Source: Papilionanthe hookeriana x Papilionanthe teres
Taxonomy: Eukaryota; Streptophyta; Magnoliopsida; Asparagales; Orchidaceae
DNA: 64,000 nt
Direction: 5' to 3'
NCBI GenBank assembly: GCA_022702705.1
Contig: CM040430.1
Coordinates: 12,181,324-12,245,323 of the forward strand
How positions within the stretch are numbered: the first letter of the stretch is position 1; every line of letters begins with the position of its first letter. A program made the translations under genes and the position numbers. The notes beneath the pieces are model-generated. The model saw nothing but the letters and a program-made list of their open reading frames with translations. It had not been told where the DNA came from and ran no database searches. Shown here one piece after another: positions 13,182-22,030 of this stretch.

Positions 13182-13356
13182 CTCGCCGTCGGCGACGAAC
13201 TACCTCGCTGTCGGCGAGGCTTCTAGAAGGTCTTCGAACTGCGATATCTCGTTGTCGGCGGGCTCGGGCTCGCTGTCAGCGAGACAGTTATAAATCCTTC
13301 ATAATTTTCTTCCTCGTACCCTCGCCGTCGGCGGGCTCGATCTCGCAGTCGGCGAC
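13182..13356. repeat. Six 15-bp palindromes in three phased pairs (U3 of LTR A)
   Basis: Units start at 13182, 13204, 13248, 13269, 13321 and 13342, so the pairs are spaced 22, 21 and 21 bp. All are variants of CTCGCCGTCGGCGAG. They lie upstream of the LTR TATA box on the minus strand. Confidence 0.85.
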
Positions 13357-13532
13357 TCAGCACAAATTGCATTATTTTTTTCCTTTTTGCTCCAAATCCG
13401 CTCCTTTTTATGATTTTTGCTTTTATCACCTAAATTCTCCATTCCTGCAACAAAATAAAGAAAATACCTTTCTTTAAAGTGCAATTTCATCAAAAATAGG
13501 TATGAATTTCTTAATAAATTTTTCAGTGATCA

Positions 13533-14159
13533 CCCACTATGAGAGTAAACAAAGTTTCGAAGGAATGCACAATCTTAAATTACTGTATTCAATATGGATT
13601 GCCTATTGATGTTGGATATATCATTTTGAAGTCTGCATTAGGATTAATTGTGCATGGGTCAATTCATGTACTTGGACACCCATCAACTATATTTGCTTTA
13701 TGTAGTCAGTACCAAGTTTCCTACGAAGCTTGGGAAAAAGTGTTATTGCCTTGGAAACCACTAGATCCGACAGATATATTTCCTACATTGGATAACAATG
13801 ATGAAACAATAATTATTTCTGATCAAGCATCACAAAACAATCCTTTAGTTAAGCCCCTGACTGATAAAACAAGCCTCATTTTACAGAAACTTAAAGGATT
13901 GGAGAAGGATCTACAGAATGTGATGAATTCTATCGATAGTATCACTGATTTGTTCGATCACATCGATTGGAGAATGAAGGAGCACTTTGACCATACAGGA
14001 CACCTTGAGGCAAGTTTTATACGACTATTGAGACAGAAAGAGTGGATTGAAGAAGATTCTACTGCAGAATTTTCTTTCAGGCCTTTCTATAATTTATTTG
14101 TGCACATACGTTCTATTGGAAACATCAGAGAAGAGAACATGTCAGATTCCAATGAGTAG
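13533..14159 (+). CDS. First env-position ORF of element B, 5' end cut by element A
   Basis: Reading starts in mid-frame at 13533 (P-T-M-R-V), immediately after the end of LTR A, and runs 208 residues to the stop at 14157-14159. The Met at 13539 is internal: the homologous ORF in element A reads LLPTMRVN across this point. Compared with that copy, the stretch is open with no internal stop. It shows ILNYCIQ, LGHPSTIFALC and a heptad-like region (ILQKLKGLEKDLQNVMNSI), then an acidic tail. It belongs to the same unknown-function family. It is partial, so it cannot be expressed as the original protein. Confidence 0.7.
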   Translation, partial: PTMRVNKVSKECTILNYCIQYGLPIDVGYIILKSALGLIVHGSIHVLGHPSTIFALCSQYQVSYEAWEKVLLPWKPLDPTDIFPTLDNNDETIIISDQASQNNPLVKPLTDKTSLILQKLKGLEKDLQNVMNSIDSITDLFDHIDWRMKEHFDHTGHLEASFIRLLRQKEWIEEDSTAEFSFRPFYNLFVHIRSIGNIREENMSDSNE

Positions 14160-15022
14160 CAGAGACTTCTATTCATATTATATGTATGTGTGTTGATTTG
14201 AATTTAGTTTTTGATTTAGTTTGAACTTTACATAGATAATCTCAGTTTAGATGAGATTGTATGTTGTTTGTTTAGTCTCAACATTTAGAGTATCGTGGTG
14301 TGGATTGCAATGCTGAGTTAGATGTGTTTGGGTTAATTTGATAAGTCAATTGTTAATTATGTAGTGTTTGAAGTTTGTAAGTTCATGGATTTCATTTATA
14401 AAGTTATAATGTTTGTGTTGTGTGAATTTATGAGTTAGTATCTAATCTTAATAAAAATAATAATAAATATATCAAATTTAGTGACCGAAACAATGAATAA
14501 GGCTTAATTTAAGTAGAATATAATTTAAAAATTTAAAAATATTAAATTTTCGGAGACCTCGCTGACAGCGAGAGAAATCCCGCCGACGGCGAGATTTTCC
14601 CGAAACTTTGGCCTAGGAGAATTAATTAGCTCGCTGACGGCGAGAAAATTCTCGCCGATAGCAAGATCGCGAAATATATTTTATTTGATCGGTCAACCGA
14701 CACTATTTATCGTCTCCCTCCTCAAAAACTTAAAAAAACCGACCTAGGGCTTGTGGAATCTTGGATTTGAAGCGATTTCAACACATTTTGACGCCAGATT
14801 TTATCTTCCCTTGGTAAGAGCTTCACTCCTATGTAAAAATTTTTTATTTTCACCATGAATTTCTTCTACATTGAGAAATTTTGGAAAACTTCGAAATGAG
14901 AAGAAAAGAATGAGAAGAAATTCATGAAACTTGATTTAGATTGATTTTAGTAACTATTAGAAGCCATCTTAGTAAGATTTAGAAGTTTAGTTAAGATTTT
15001 TGCGAATTTCACAGATCGAAAA
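14160..15022 (+). other. Spacer between the two env-position ORFs of B, with four palindromes
   Basis: A/T-rich noncoding DNA. Four 15-bp palindromes start at 14558, 14579, 14630 and 14651 (pairs spaced 21 bp). They are followed by a TATA-like CTATTTAT at 14703-14710 and then by the ORF start at 15023. I see no gene in it. Confidence 0.7.
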
Positions 15023-16162
15023 ATGGCTCCACGACAAAAGAGAAGAGTGGATTACGACGAAACTCGTTTTGTGAATGCAAGGGCACAATCAAGATATTTT
15101 CACAATATTCAAGCCAGAACATGCATTCAGGATCGAGTTTTCAAAAGTCCTGGAGGAGAAGTGGAGCGATTAATTAAAGAAAGAGGATGGAAAAATTTCT
15201 GTTTCATAACAAATAGTGCCGCTGTGGAAGTAGTAAAAGAATTCTATGCGAACCTGACACAGGCTGAAGATGCACCAGTTAAGGTTAGAGGATTTTTTGT
15301 GGAATTCAGCGCTGCAAGAATAAATGCTTATTACGAGGTAAGAGACACCTACACCAGTGAGTATGATACATTTGGAACTATGGAAGGACCACTGGAAGAA
15401 GTAATCGACTTTCTCACTGACGGGAAAGGAGTTTGGAAAATGAAGCAGCGAGAACGGGTAAATTTCCCTCTTTCTATGTTGAATGCATCATCTAAAGTCT
15501 GGCATTATTTTATTTGTTCTACCTTGTTACCTACTTACCACCATAGTGAGGTAATAAGAGATAGAGCAGTTCTGAATTTCTGCATTCAGAACCAAAAAAG
15601 TATTAATGTGGGAAGTGTAATTTATAAAAGTATATTAGCCACCTTAAGAAGTGAAAGTGGAGGAGGACTAGGACAACCTGGTCTTATCTATGCACTCTGC
15701 CAATTATCTGGGGTAGAGGCAAGAGATGATGAGGAATGGGTGGAGCCTATGAAACCCATTACTCTGGCTAATATTAAGAAATATGAATCCCATGAAGGAT
15801 GGAGATCTGGGACAATGAGCTATGTACCTTCTTCGAGTATAGATATTCCCTCTACCAGTTATGACCCTCCTCGCTATAGTACTCCTACCCTTCAAGATTT
15901 GATGAATGAGATGACACTACAAAGGAAAAGTTTTGAGAAAATAGAAGAAAAACTGGAGCATATTGATCAGAGAATTGGAAGCTTAGAAAGAATACATGAT
16001 TATGACAGCGAGTATCTCCAAAGACATTCAGAGTATGAGATAGCCTATTATGATGCTGAGAATCGTTACAGGAGAGGAGAGCTTGATGTTGTATTTCCTG
16101 AGTGCCCTGATATACTCATTACCAGCCTAATCCACCCATTGATCCAGGAAATGACGATATAG
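15023..16162 (+). CDS. Second env-position ORF of element B, intact, 379 residues
   Basis: A complete open frame from ATG at 15023 (MAPRQKRRVDYDETRF) to the stop at 16160-16162. It is a diverged paralogue of the first ORF. The shared order is VVKEFYANL, then VKVRGFFVEFSAARIN, LLPTYHH, LNFCIQN, INVGSVIYKS, GGGLGQPGLIYALC, and a C-terminal heptad-rich segment (KSFEKIEEKLEHIDQRIGSL). The first residues are basic, as in a nuclear or nucleic-acid-binding protein. No signal peptide or transmembrane helix is visible, so an envelope role is not supported. It falls in the plant transposon protein family of unknown function. It is the only fully open retrotransposon ORF of this length in the left half of the window. 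Confidence 0.75.
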   Translation: MAPRQKRRVDYDETRFVNARAQSRYFHNIQARTCIQDRVFKSPGGEVERLIKERGWKNFCFITNSAAVEVVKEFYANLTQAEDAPVKVRGFFVEFSAARINAYYEVRDTYTSEYDTFGTMEGPLEEVIDFLTDGKGVWKMKQRERVNFPLSMLNASSKVWHYFICSTLLPTYHHSEVIRDRAVLNFCIQNQKSINVGSVIYKSILATLRSESGGGLGQPGLIYALCQLSGVEARDDEEWVEPMKPITLANIKKYESHEGWRSGTMSYVPSSSIDIPSTSYDPPRYSTPTLQDLMNEMTLQRKSFEKIEEKLEHIDQRIGSLERIHDYDSEYLQRHSEYEIAYYDAENRYRRGELDVVFPECPDILITSLIHPLIQEMTI

Positions 16163-17084
16163 TTTGGGACTTTGATGTAGAAGATTAGATGTTATATTTA
16201 TTTGTTTAGTTATAGATTCTGATGTTGTTATTGTTTGTTTGTTGTTTTACTTTTTAGTATTGATGTTTTAGTTTATAAGCTTGATTATGATGTAGTGTAG
16301 ATGGTTTTAATATTGATGTTAAATTTAGGCAGTTTTTAAATTTTTAATGTTTTTAGACTGTTATTATAACCATGGATTGAATTAGTAAATGTATGTGGAT
16401 GTAGTATAATATGTTAGTATAAAATGTGGTAGTATTGTGTTAAACTTCTTTACCCAGCACTTTCTTTAATATTTTGTGTATAGAAAAATACTAACAGTAG
16501 ATGTTAATTAAGTAATGGAAAAAGCTTGCAGAAGTTCAAAAAGAAGAAATACCTAAAGCTCAAAGGTATGATTTAAATATTACAGTTTATTTCCTTTTCA
16601 CCCTATGTAGATAGATAGAAAAATTTAAGTTTGGGGGAGAGAAAAATACAAATTTAATTATTAAATTGTTCTCAATTTACATTTTTAAAATTATTATAAA
16701 AATGTTTTACAAGTAATTTTAATTCGGTAAACTAAAATTAATTTATTTAATTATTATAGAAAGTTAAGAGAAATACTTTTAATGATTAACTAATTTTATA
16801 GATTAAGAAATTTAGTTTAAAAGTATAAGAATATAGTTAACTATTTAAAGTAAGGAAAACTATATTTTCAAATATAAAATTCTTAAGTATTTAGTTGAGA
16901 AAGAAAAGGTTGAAACTCAATAAAGTAAAAACTTTGAAATATATATTAAGTAAGGAATGTTTTCAGTTTCAAATTTAGGAAGAGAAAAATGAAGTTCAAA
17001 ATTATTAACAGGCTAACCAAAATAGTGATCCTCACTTTTAAAAAAAGGGATTGAAAATCAATCCAGAAAAAAAATGAGAAAAAG

Positions 17085-17147
<63 letters not shown>

Positions 17148-17556
17148 GAGGAGAAACTTAAAGAGATGCCTTATCAAAAATTGCTTCATTTGAATCAACT
17201 TAAAGGGTAAACTTCAATTACATTTCGAACTTATGTATATGAATTAGTATTTTACTAAGTTGTGCTTCCATGAAATTCTTATCATCTAAATATCTTAACT
17301 AATTTAATATTAAAAAATATAGTCATTCTTGAAATAAATAGAAGACTAGAAATCTTAAACTTGAAAACTAAATAGCCTTATATCTATAAAATTAATTTAA
17401 TTATTTTAAAAATATTTATATTAAACTTTACTATAATACTTATTTAAATCTAATTCAAAGAATTTCTAAATTAAAACCTTACTACAAAATAATTATTTAC
17501 TTGTATGTAGTATCTAAATTACTTGAGGACAAGTAATAGTTAAGTTTGGGGGACTT
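16163..17556 (+). other. 3' untranslated region of element B with two PPT-like tracts
   Basis: A/T-rich, no gene visible. AAGTTTGGGGGAG at 16627-16639 and AAGTTTGGGGGAC at 17542-17554 are near-identical polypurine tracts. The second abuts the 3' LTR and is the functional-position PPT. The first is internal, about 915 bp upstream. Confidence 0.75.
17093..17143. repeat. AT dinucleotide microsatellite
   Basis: An uninterrupted run of about 25 AT units, preceded by an A-rich tract. Confidence 0.95.
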
Positions 17557-17733
17557 TGATCACTAGAAAATGTATTAAGAAATTCATACCAATTTTATAT
17601 GAAATTGCACTTTAAAGAAAGTTATTTTCTTTGTTTTATTGCAGGAATGAAGATTTATAAGTACTGAAAGTAAAAAGCACAAAAGAAGCGGATTTGGAGC
17701 AAAAAGGACTCAATTTGATGAAAATTGAACTGT

Positions 17734-17883
17734 CCCGCCGATGGCGAGATCGTTACCGCCGACGGCGAGTTTTTCCTGAAAGATTTTAATATATTATAAG
17801 GAGCCCGGGGACGGCGAAATCGAGCCCGCTGACAGCGAGATCGGCGTGGTTAGCCCATCTTCTAGAAGCCCGCCGACGACGAG
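17734..17883. repeat. Five 15-bp palindromes upstream of the TATA box (U3 of LTR B)
   Basis: Units start at 17734, 17755, 17804, 17825 and 17869. The two complete pairs are spaced exactly 21 bp. Comparison with LTR A shows that the partner of the last unit was deleted. Confidence 0.8.
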
Positions 17884-17965
17884 GCAGTTGAAAAGAGCCA
17901 AAATACAATGAACCAGGACGCTTTTTGAAGAGGTGCTTAAGCAACCTTTGGAGATTTGACCCCTT

Positions 17966-17975
17966 CTATAAATAG
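17966..17975 (+). promoter_or_regulatory. TATA box of LTR B
   Basis: CTATAAATAG, 83 bp after the last palindrome, at the position matching the TATA box of LTR A. Confidence 0.65.
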
Positions 17976-19085
17976 GGACGAATTCTAGTCAGTTTTGGTG
18001 TCATTAGAGTGTGAGTTTTGTGTCAGTCTTTGTCATTTGTGTGAAAGTTAAGTGTCTTTGAGTGAGTGTTTAGCGTTTTGGTGTGCTGTACTGGAAGGAA
18101 GAGTCAAAGGAACTTCAAAAGTCTGCTTGGGGAGAAGAATTGAGATAAGTATATTTGTTATTAGTTTGTTAACTTTAATGAAATCCATGTTTTGTGTTAT
18201 TTTTCCCATGCATTCTGAGTAGTTTCCTTAGTCTTTCTCCTTGTTATTGAGATTACGTGAAATGATGAATTAAAGTAATTGTGCCTAAAATATGAAAATA
18301 GAAATTGTGTTAATCTTTAACTTAAATCTTAATTTACTTTCAATCTGGCCAATTGATTTTTTAACATATGTTGAAATATCAACTATAGTAAAGATTACAT
18401 CCAAGAATCAGGGAAGTCAAAAAGCCTTGGAAGGAGGATGCAAATAAATAGGGAAATATTAACTATCGGACGTAGAATTGGACATTTTAGTGTGACAGAC
18501 TAAAATATTCAATTCGGTCTTATTGTTTGAGAGCTGAAGTGTAAATGTTAGCCCTCAGGCGAGGGGAACGTGGGAGCTCTGAAGTGGCAGTCGGTATCCT
18601 CCCAAACTAGCCGCAGATTCAGTAATCAAACATAAGACTAATCAATGTTCTTTGCATATGGACCAAAGGGCAAAAAATAGAAATGCTCATATTTGGCACA
18701 ATACAATTAAAAAAAACTTATTTAATTCTTCATTCACGTAATTCTCTAAAACAAGGAGAAAGATACTTTTGTTGAAATCTTATATTCAACCTTAAGCATT
18801 AGTTTATTTTAGTTTAAGTATTCTTAATTTTCGTATACTAGATTAGCAAGTAAGTTTACTTTAATTTGTCTTTGAAATTTTCTAACTTCCCTGTGAGATC
18901 GATATCTAGGACTCCATTAGAGCCCTATATTACTTGATAAAGATACGTATACTTGCGTAGTATCCACAATATAAATCATAAAATCATAACATAATCATCA
19001 AAAATTCAGTGCAGGATCAAGTTTTTGGTGGCGTTACTAACTATTAATATCATAATTGTAAGTATAAATATCGAAAAGTGGATCA

Positions 19086-19854
19086 ATAATCTTATGGCCA
19101 AAGCAATCATCTCATTGAGCTGAATCCAGCGGGCATAAGATCACCAAATTCTTAATCATTAAGTTACTCAAATGTTCTTAAACACCAATTTGTCAATAAG
19201 GATTACTCTAGACCCTTCGACGGAGTAGTCCAGATTCATGCGATATTTGTACAGGATGCCACCATAGGACCATCACTACCCAAGCGCCGTCGTCGAGCTA
19301 TAGCCATCATTGGACCACTGTTGCCTCTTCTCAGCCACCGCAGACCGGCCCCCAACACCATCGAACCGCTGCTTCTCGATTTTCACCACTTGTTCGTTGT
19401 CATCAAGCTGCTTCCATCGTTGGACCCCCGCATTTGGGCCACCACCGTCAGGTAGCCGCTACCATCAGAGGACCACAACCTAGCCACCATCGTCAAGCCG
19501 CTGCAGCTATCATACCACCGCTGCTCGGTCACCACAAACCGGTTACCGCCATCGTCGGACAGTTTCTACCTAACCATCATCATCAAGCCATCACCACTAC
19601 TAGATCATTGCTTCTCGACCATGGCGACCTAGCTTCCACCACTGCCAGACTGCCACTACCCGACCACTGCCATTGGGCCGCTACCACTGTCGGAGCAACG
19701 TTGCTCGACCACCGTCATCGAGTCATCATCACCACCAGACTACCATCATCACTTTTTGATCACTGTTGTCTGGCCACCACTACTGAATACAAGTATACAA
19801 CAACAACAGATTTTCTAGCACACGACCCCTACCATCAACTTCTCTTCACAGTAA
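19086..19854 (+). repeat. Flank between elements, with a degenerate 45-bp minisatellite (about 19250-19790)
   Basis: The first 160 bases show nothing recognisable. From about 19250 the plus strand is rich in CCACC/CATCG words with an approximate 45-bp period. In frame from 19434 the units read as 15-residue blocks such as LDHRHRVIITTRLPS and PDHCHWAATTVGATL. The frame stays open because the unit is a multiple of three. I do not regard the 160-residue open frame (19434-19916) as a gene: it is repeat-derived and runs into the copia-like LTR. Confidence 0.55.
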
Positions 19855-20156
19855 TGTTAGGTATGACTCATATCTATGGAGGGAGTTTCTTGGTGAAGAG
19901 GCGTGACTCCTGGTGAAAATGAGTGTCTCTTGGAAGTTAGTGGGTTGGGGGGAGCGAGGGCGTGTTTGTAATTTATCCATGGGTTTTTTCTATAAATAGA
20001 TGTGTAATCCTCTGGATATGTAACTCCTCTGAAATAGTGAAATTCATCGGCTCGCTCCCGAGGACGTAGGCAATTCTTTGCCGAACCTCTTTAAATATCT
20101 TGTGTTCTTCTGATTTGTGTCGATTCTTGTTTTCGTTCCGAATTATTTTCATAACA
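19855..20156 (+). repeat. 5' LTR of the copia-like element
   Basis: 302 bp, TG...CA ends, closely matching 50713-51008. It contains TATAAATAG (19991-19999), giving a plausible LTR promoter. Confidence 0.9.
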
Positions 20157-20158
20157 AT

Positions 20159-20174
20159 TGGTATCAGAGCCAGG
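20159..20174 (+). promoter_or_regulatory. Primer binding site, tRNA-iMet type
   Basis: TGGTATCAGAGCCAGG, two bases after the LTR end; the standard initiator-Met PBS of plant copia elements. Confidence 0.9.
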
Positions 20175-21500
20175 TTCGAGGGAACAGGAGGAGATCGACG
20201 CGGGAAATCAGAGACGAAAAGAAGATTTCGGTTTGAGGTTGGAAGAATTGCGGTGTTCTAGATGGGAGTTTGGCTTGGAGCGAGGAGTTCCGGAACTGCT
20301 AGTGGGAAGGAAGTGCCGTCGTCGCAGGTTGGAGTTCGCGGTCGCAGAAGAGGCGAAGGCTGCTCGCGAGGGCTTCTGGAGGAGGCGGCTCGCGACTGAA
20401 TAGGCGCGACGAGCGGTTCGCACGACGTTCGCAGCGCGGGGCCGGTTCTTGCAAGGCCGTCTCTTGGTCCGGCAGGGCTTGCGGAAGCGACGAAAGAAGG
20501 AAGTCCGGTAGGTCGGCGCCCGGAAAATTTTGCCGGAAGCAGGTCGGCGTCAGGCGACGCGAAGCAGTTCGCGGGAAGGGTTGCGCCGGTTTGCGGGTTC
20601 GGGTAGTTAGCGGGCAGTTCGGACGGTTCCAGGCGCGTGAGGCAGTTTTCGGGACAGGTGTGCAGCAGGCGCGTGAGGCAGTTCCGCACCGAAGCGGTTC
20701 GCAGGAGGAGCGTTCGGGTTCCAACGGTTGCAGCAGGAAGGGAATCAAAGAATCTTTGATCTCTACTAAGGGAATATTCCCTCCACCTCTAGCAACGCTG
20801 GGAAGAAGGAGGGAGGAGGGAGTGGAAGGAAGGAATAAAGGAATCTTCCATTCGTACTAGAAGAATATTCCCCGCGGGTAGGAATTAAATTACTGGGAAG
20901 CAGTAAGCCAGGGAAGAATTAATTGAAGAATTAATTGTTTCAAGGAGAAGGGATTCTGGGATTTCTACTAGAGGGAATATTCCCTTTCCATTTTGCTGGA
21001 AGAGGTGCTGACGGAGATATTTTAATTGCTGTGCGGAGGGAATTTTTAATTCCATAGAGGAGTTCAGCCGGTTCAAAAATCTGCGGGAAACAGAGGTTGT
21101 CTACCACGAACAGGAGCCTCATTTTGCGGGAAATTGAGGTGTTCAACCAGTTAAATTTGCCGGTTCGTCGCGGGAGATTTTGCGACAGGTGGAGTTCAGT
21201 AGGGTGCAGGTGGAGAGCAGGCACGATTGTTTCGTGAACAGGAGTTTCATGGAGGTTTTTCTTCAAACAGGTGCGAAGGGATTCGTGGCTCGCGGAAACT
21301 GCAATTGGCGCCGAGGTTACTGGTACGAACAGGAATTGTGTTTCGTGTGGAAAATTTGATTCACGAATCACAGGAGAATCGCGGGAAAGTTGCTGCATTT
21401 GACAGGAAAAATTTCAGGTTTCTTTGAATTTATTTGTGGAGTATTTTTCTTTTGTTTTTTCGAAGCAAGGTAGGAAAATACGGTGCAGGATTAAATTAGG
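20175..21500 (+). other. Long GC-rich leader of the copia-like element
   Basis: About 1.3 kb between PBS and gag, much of it GC-rich (20175-20720). Open frames occur on both strands here, but they overlap one another and show no recognisable domain, so I do not call genes. Palindromes built on GAATATTC recur at 20769-20782, 20863-20870 and 20972-20985, two of them as AGGGAATATTCCCT after a CTACTA word. Confidence 0.6.
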
Positions 21501-22030
21501 ATGACAATGTCTGGAGCAAAATTCGAGATAGTGAAGTTCGATGGAACCGGGAACTTCGGATTGTGGCAAACAAGGGTAAAAGATTTGTTGGCACAACAGG
21601 GAATTTTGAAGACTTTGCGGGCTACGAAACCTGATAATATGGAAGATGAAGATTGGGAAGAGTTACAACTTCGAGCGACAGGTACCATACGTTTATGTCT
21701 GGCAGATGAGATTATGTATCATGTTATAAATCTGAAATCTCCAGGAGAAGTATGGAAGAAATTTGAATCTCAGTTTATGTCCAAATCTCTGACGAATAAA
21801 TTGTATCTGAAGCAAAGGATGTATGGGCTGAAGATGCAGAGGTGAATCGATTTGTCACAAAGACTTCGAATGTCTTCAATCAAATAATCACGGATCTGGC
21901 ACGTCTTGATGTGAATATTGAGGATGAAGACCGAGCAATGATTCTTTTGTGTTCGATGTCTACTTCTTATGAACATCTGGTGACTACTCTTACATATGGG
22001 AAAGAAACAATTAAAAATTGATGAGATTAC
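21501..22030 (+). pseudogene. Copia-type gag (UBN2), N-terminal half, interrupted by the Ogre element
   Basis: Starts with ATG at 21501 (MTMSGAKFEIVKFDGTGNFG). It carries the UBN2 gag core: WQTRVKDLLAQQGI, EDWEELQLRATGTIRLCLAD, SPGEVWKKFESQFMSKSLTN, YLKQRMYGLKM. A frameshift near 21838 (ORF end at 21845) moves the rest into another frame. The Ogre element is inserted after ATTAC at 22026-22030, and gag continues at 49736 with LLAHNQRKQNAEESS. The protein would form the particle of the copia-like element. Confidence 0.8.
22026..22030 (+). repeat. Left target-site duplication of the Ogre element
   Basis: ATTAC here, ACTAC at 49731-49735 on the right: 5 bp with one mismatch. The gag reading of the host element confirms the junction. 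Confidence 0.8.

Larger units (their letters stand above)
4589..13532 (-). mobile_element. Athila-like Ty3/gypsy retrotransposon A (minus strand, 3' end cut off)
   Basis: Read on the minus strand the order is 5' LTR (13532-11881), PBS (11874-11857), gag, protease, RT, RNase H, integrase and an env-position ORF. The PBS TGGCGCCGTTGCCGTGGA fits tRNA-Asp, the primer usual for Athila. Protease before RT before integrase and the sequence style of gag (a Retrotrans_gag domain) place it in Ty3/gypsy, Athila side. The 3' untranslated part runs into an Ogre LTR at 4588, so the 3' LTR is outside the window. The element sits inside an ORF of plus-strand element B, whose reading resumes exactly at 13533. 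Every coding domain carries stops or frameshifts, so it is a dead copy. Confidence 0.85.
11881..13532 (-). repeat. 5' LTR of Athila-like element A
   Basis: On the minus strand it starts TGATCACTG at 13532 and ends GGGTCA at 11881, directly before the PBS. It is clearly related to the LTR of element B at 17557-19085, in opposite orientation. It holds a TATA-like box at 13091-13100, six palindromes upstream of that, and near its 3' end a second, internal copy of the LTR-end/PBS junction (11920-11940). Short open frames inside it are by-products of the palindrome-rich DNA. Confidence 0.85.
13533..19085 (+). mobile_element. Athila-like Ty3/gypsy retrotransposon B, 3' part (plus strand)
   Basis: Only the part downstream of pol is in the window: the end of a first env-position ORF, a second complete one, a long A/T-rich 3' region with two PPT-like tracts, and the 3' LTR. 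Its left part was separated by the insertion of element A at 13532/13533. The gag-pol of B would lie left of the window. Confidence 0.8.
17557..19085 (+). repeat. 3' LTR of Athila-like element B
   Basis: Starts TGATCACTAG directly after a PPT and ends GGATCA at 19085 by comparison with LTR A. It contains five of the 15-bp palindromes (17734-17883), a TATA box (CTATAAATAG, 17966-17975), and an internal LTR-end/PBS-like junction (GGATCA then AGTTTTTGGTGGCG at 19014-19033). Ending the LTR at 19019 instead would leave a PBS outside the element; the matching layout in LTR A argues for 19085. One palindrome present in LTR A has been lost here next to 17883. Confidence 0.8.

Noticed and set aside
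13145..13493. Open frames on both strands inside LTR A
   Set aside because: They follow from the GC-rich palindromes (Arg/Ser-rich translations) and lie in the LTR promoter region.
17557..19037. LTR B followed by a PBS, suggesting a tandem LTR-internal-LTR array
   Set aside because: LTR A has the same inner junction 57 bp before its real end, and sequence after 19037 still matches LTR A up to 19085. The PBS-like copy is inside the LTR.
20208..20748. Overlapping minus-strand open frames of 71-149 residues in the GC-rich leader
   Set aside because: GC-rich DNA lacks stop codons by composition; the frames overlap each other, contain no domain, and lie in the copia-like leader between PBS and gag.
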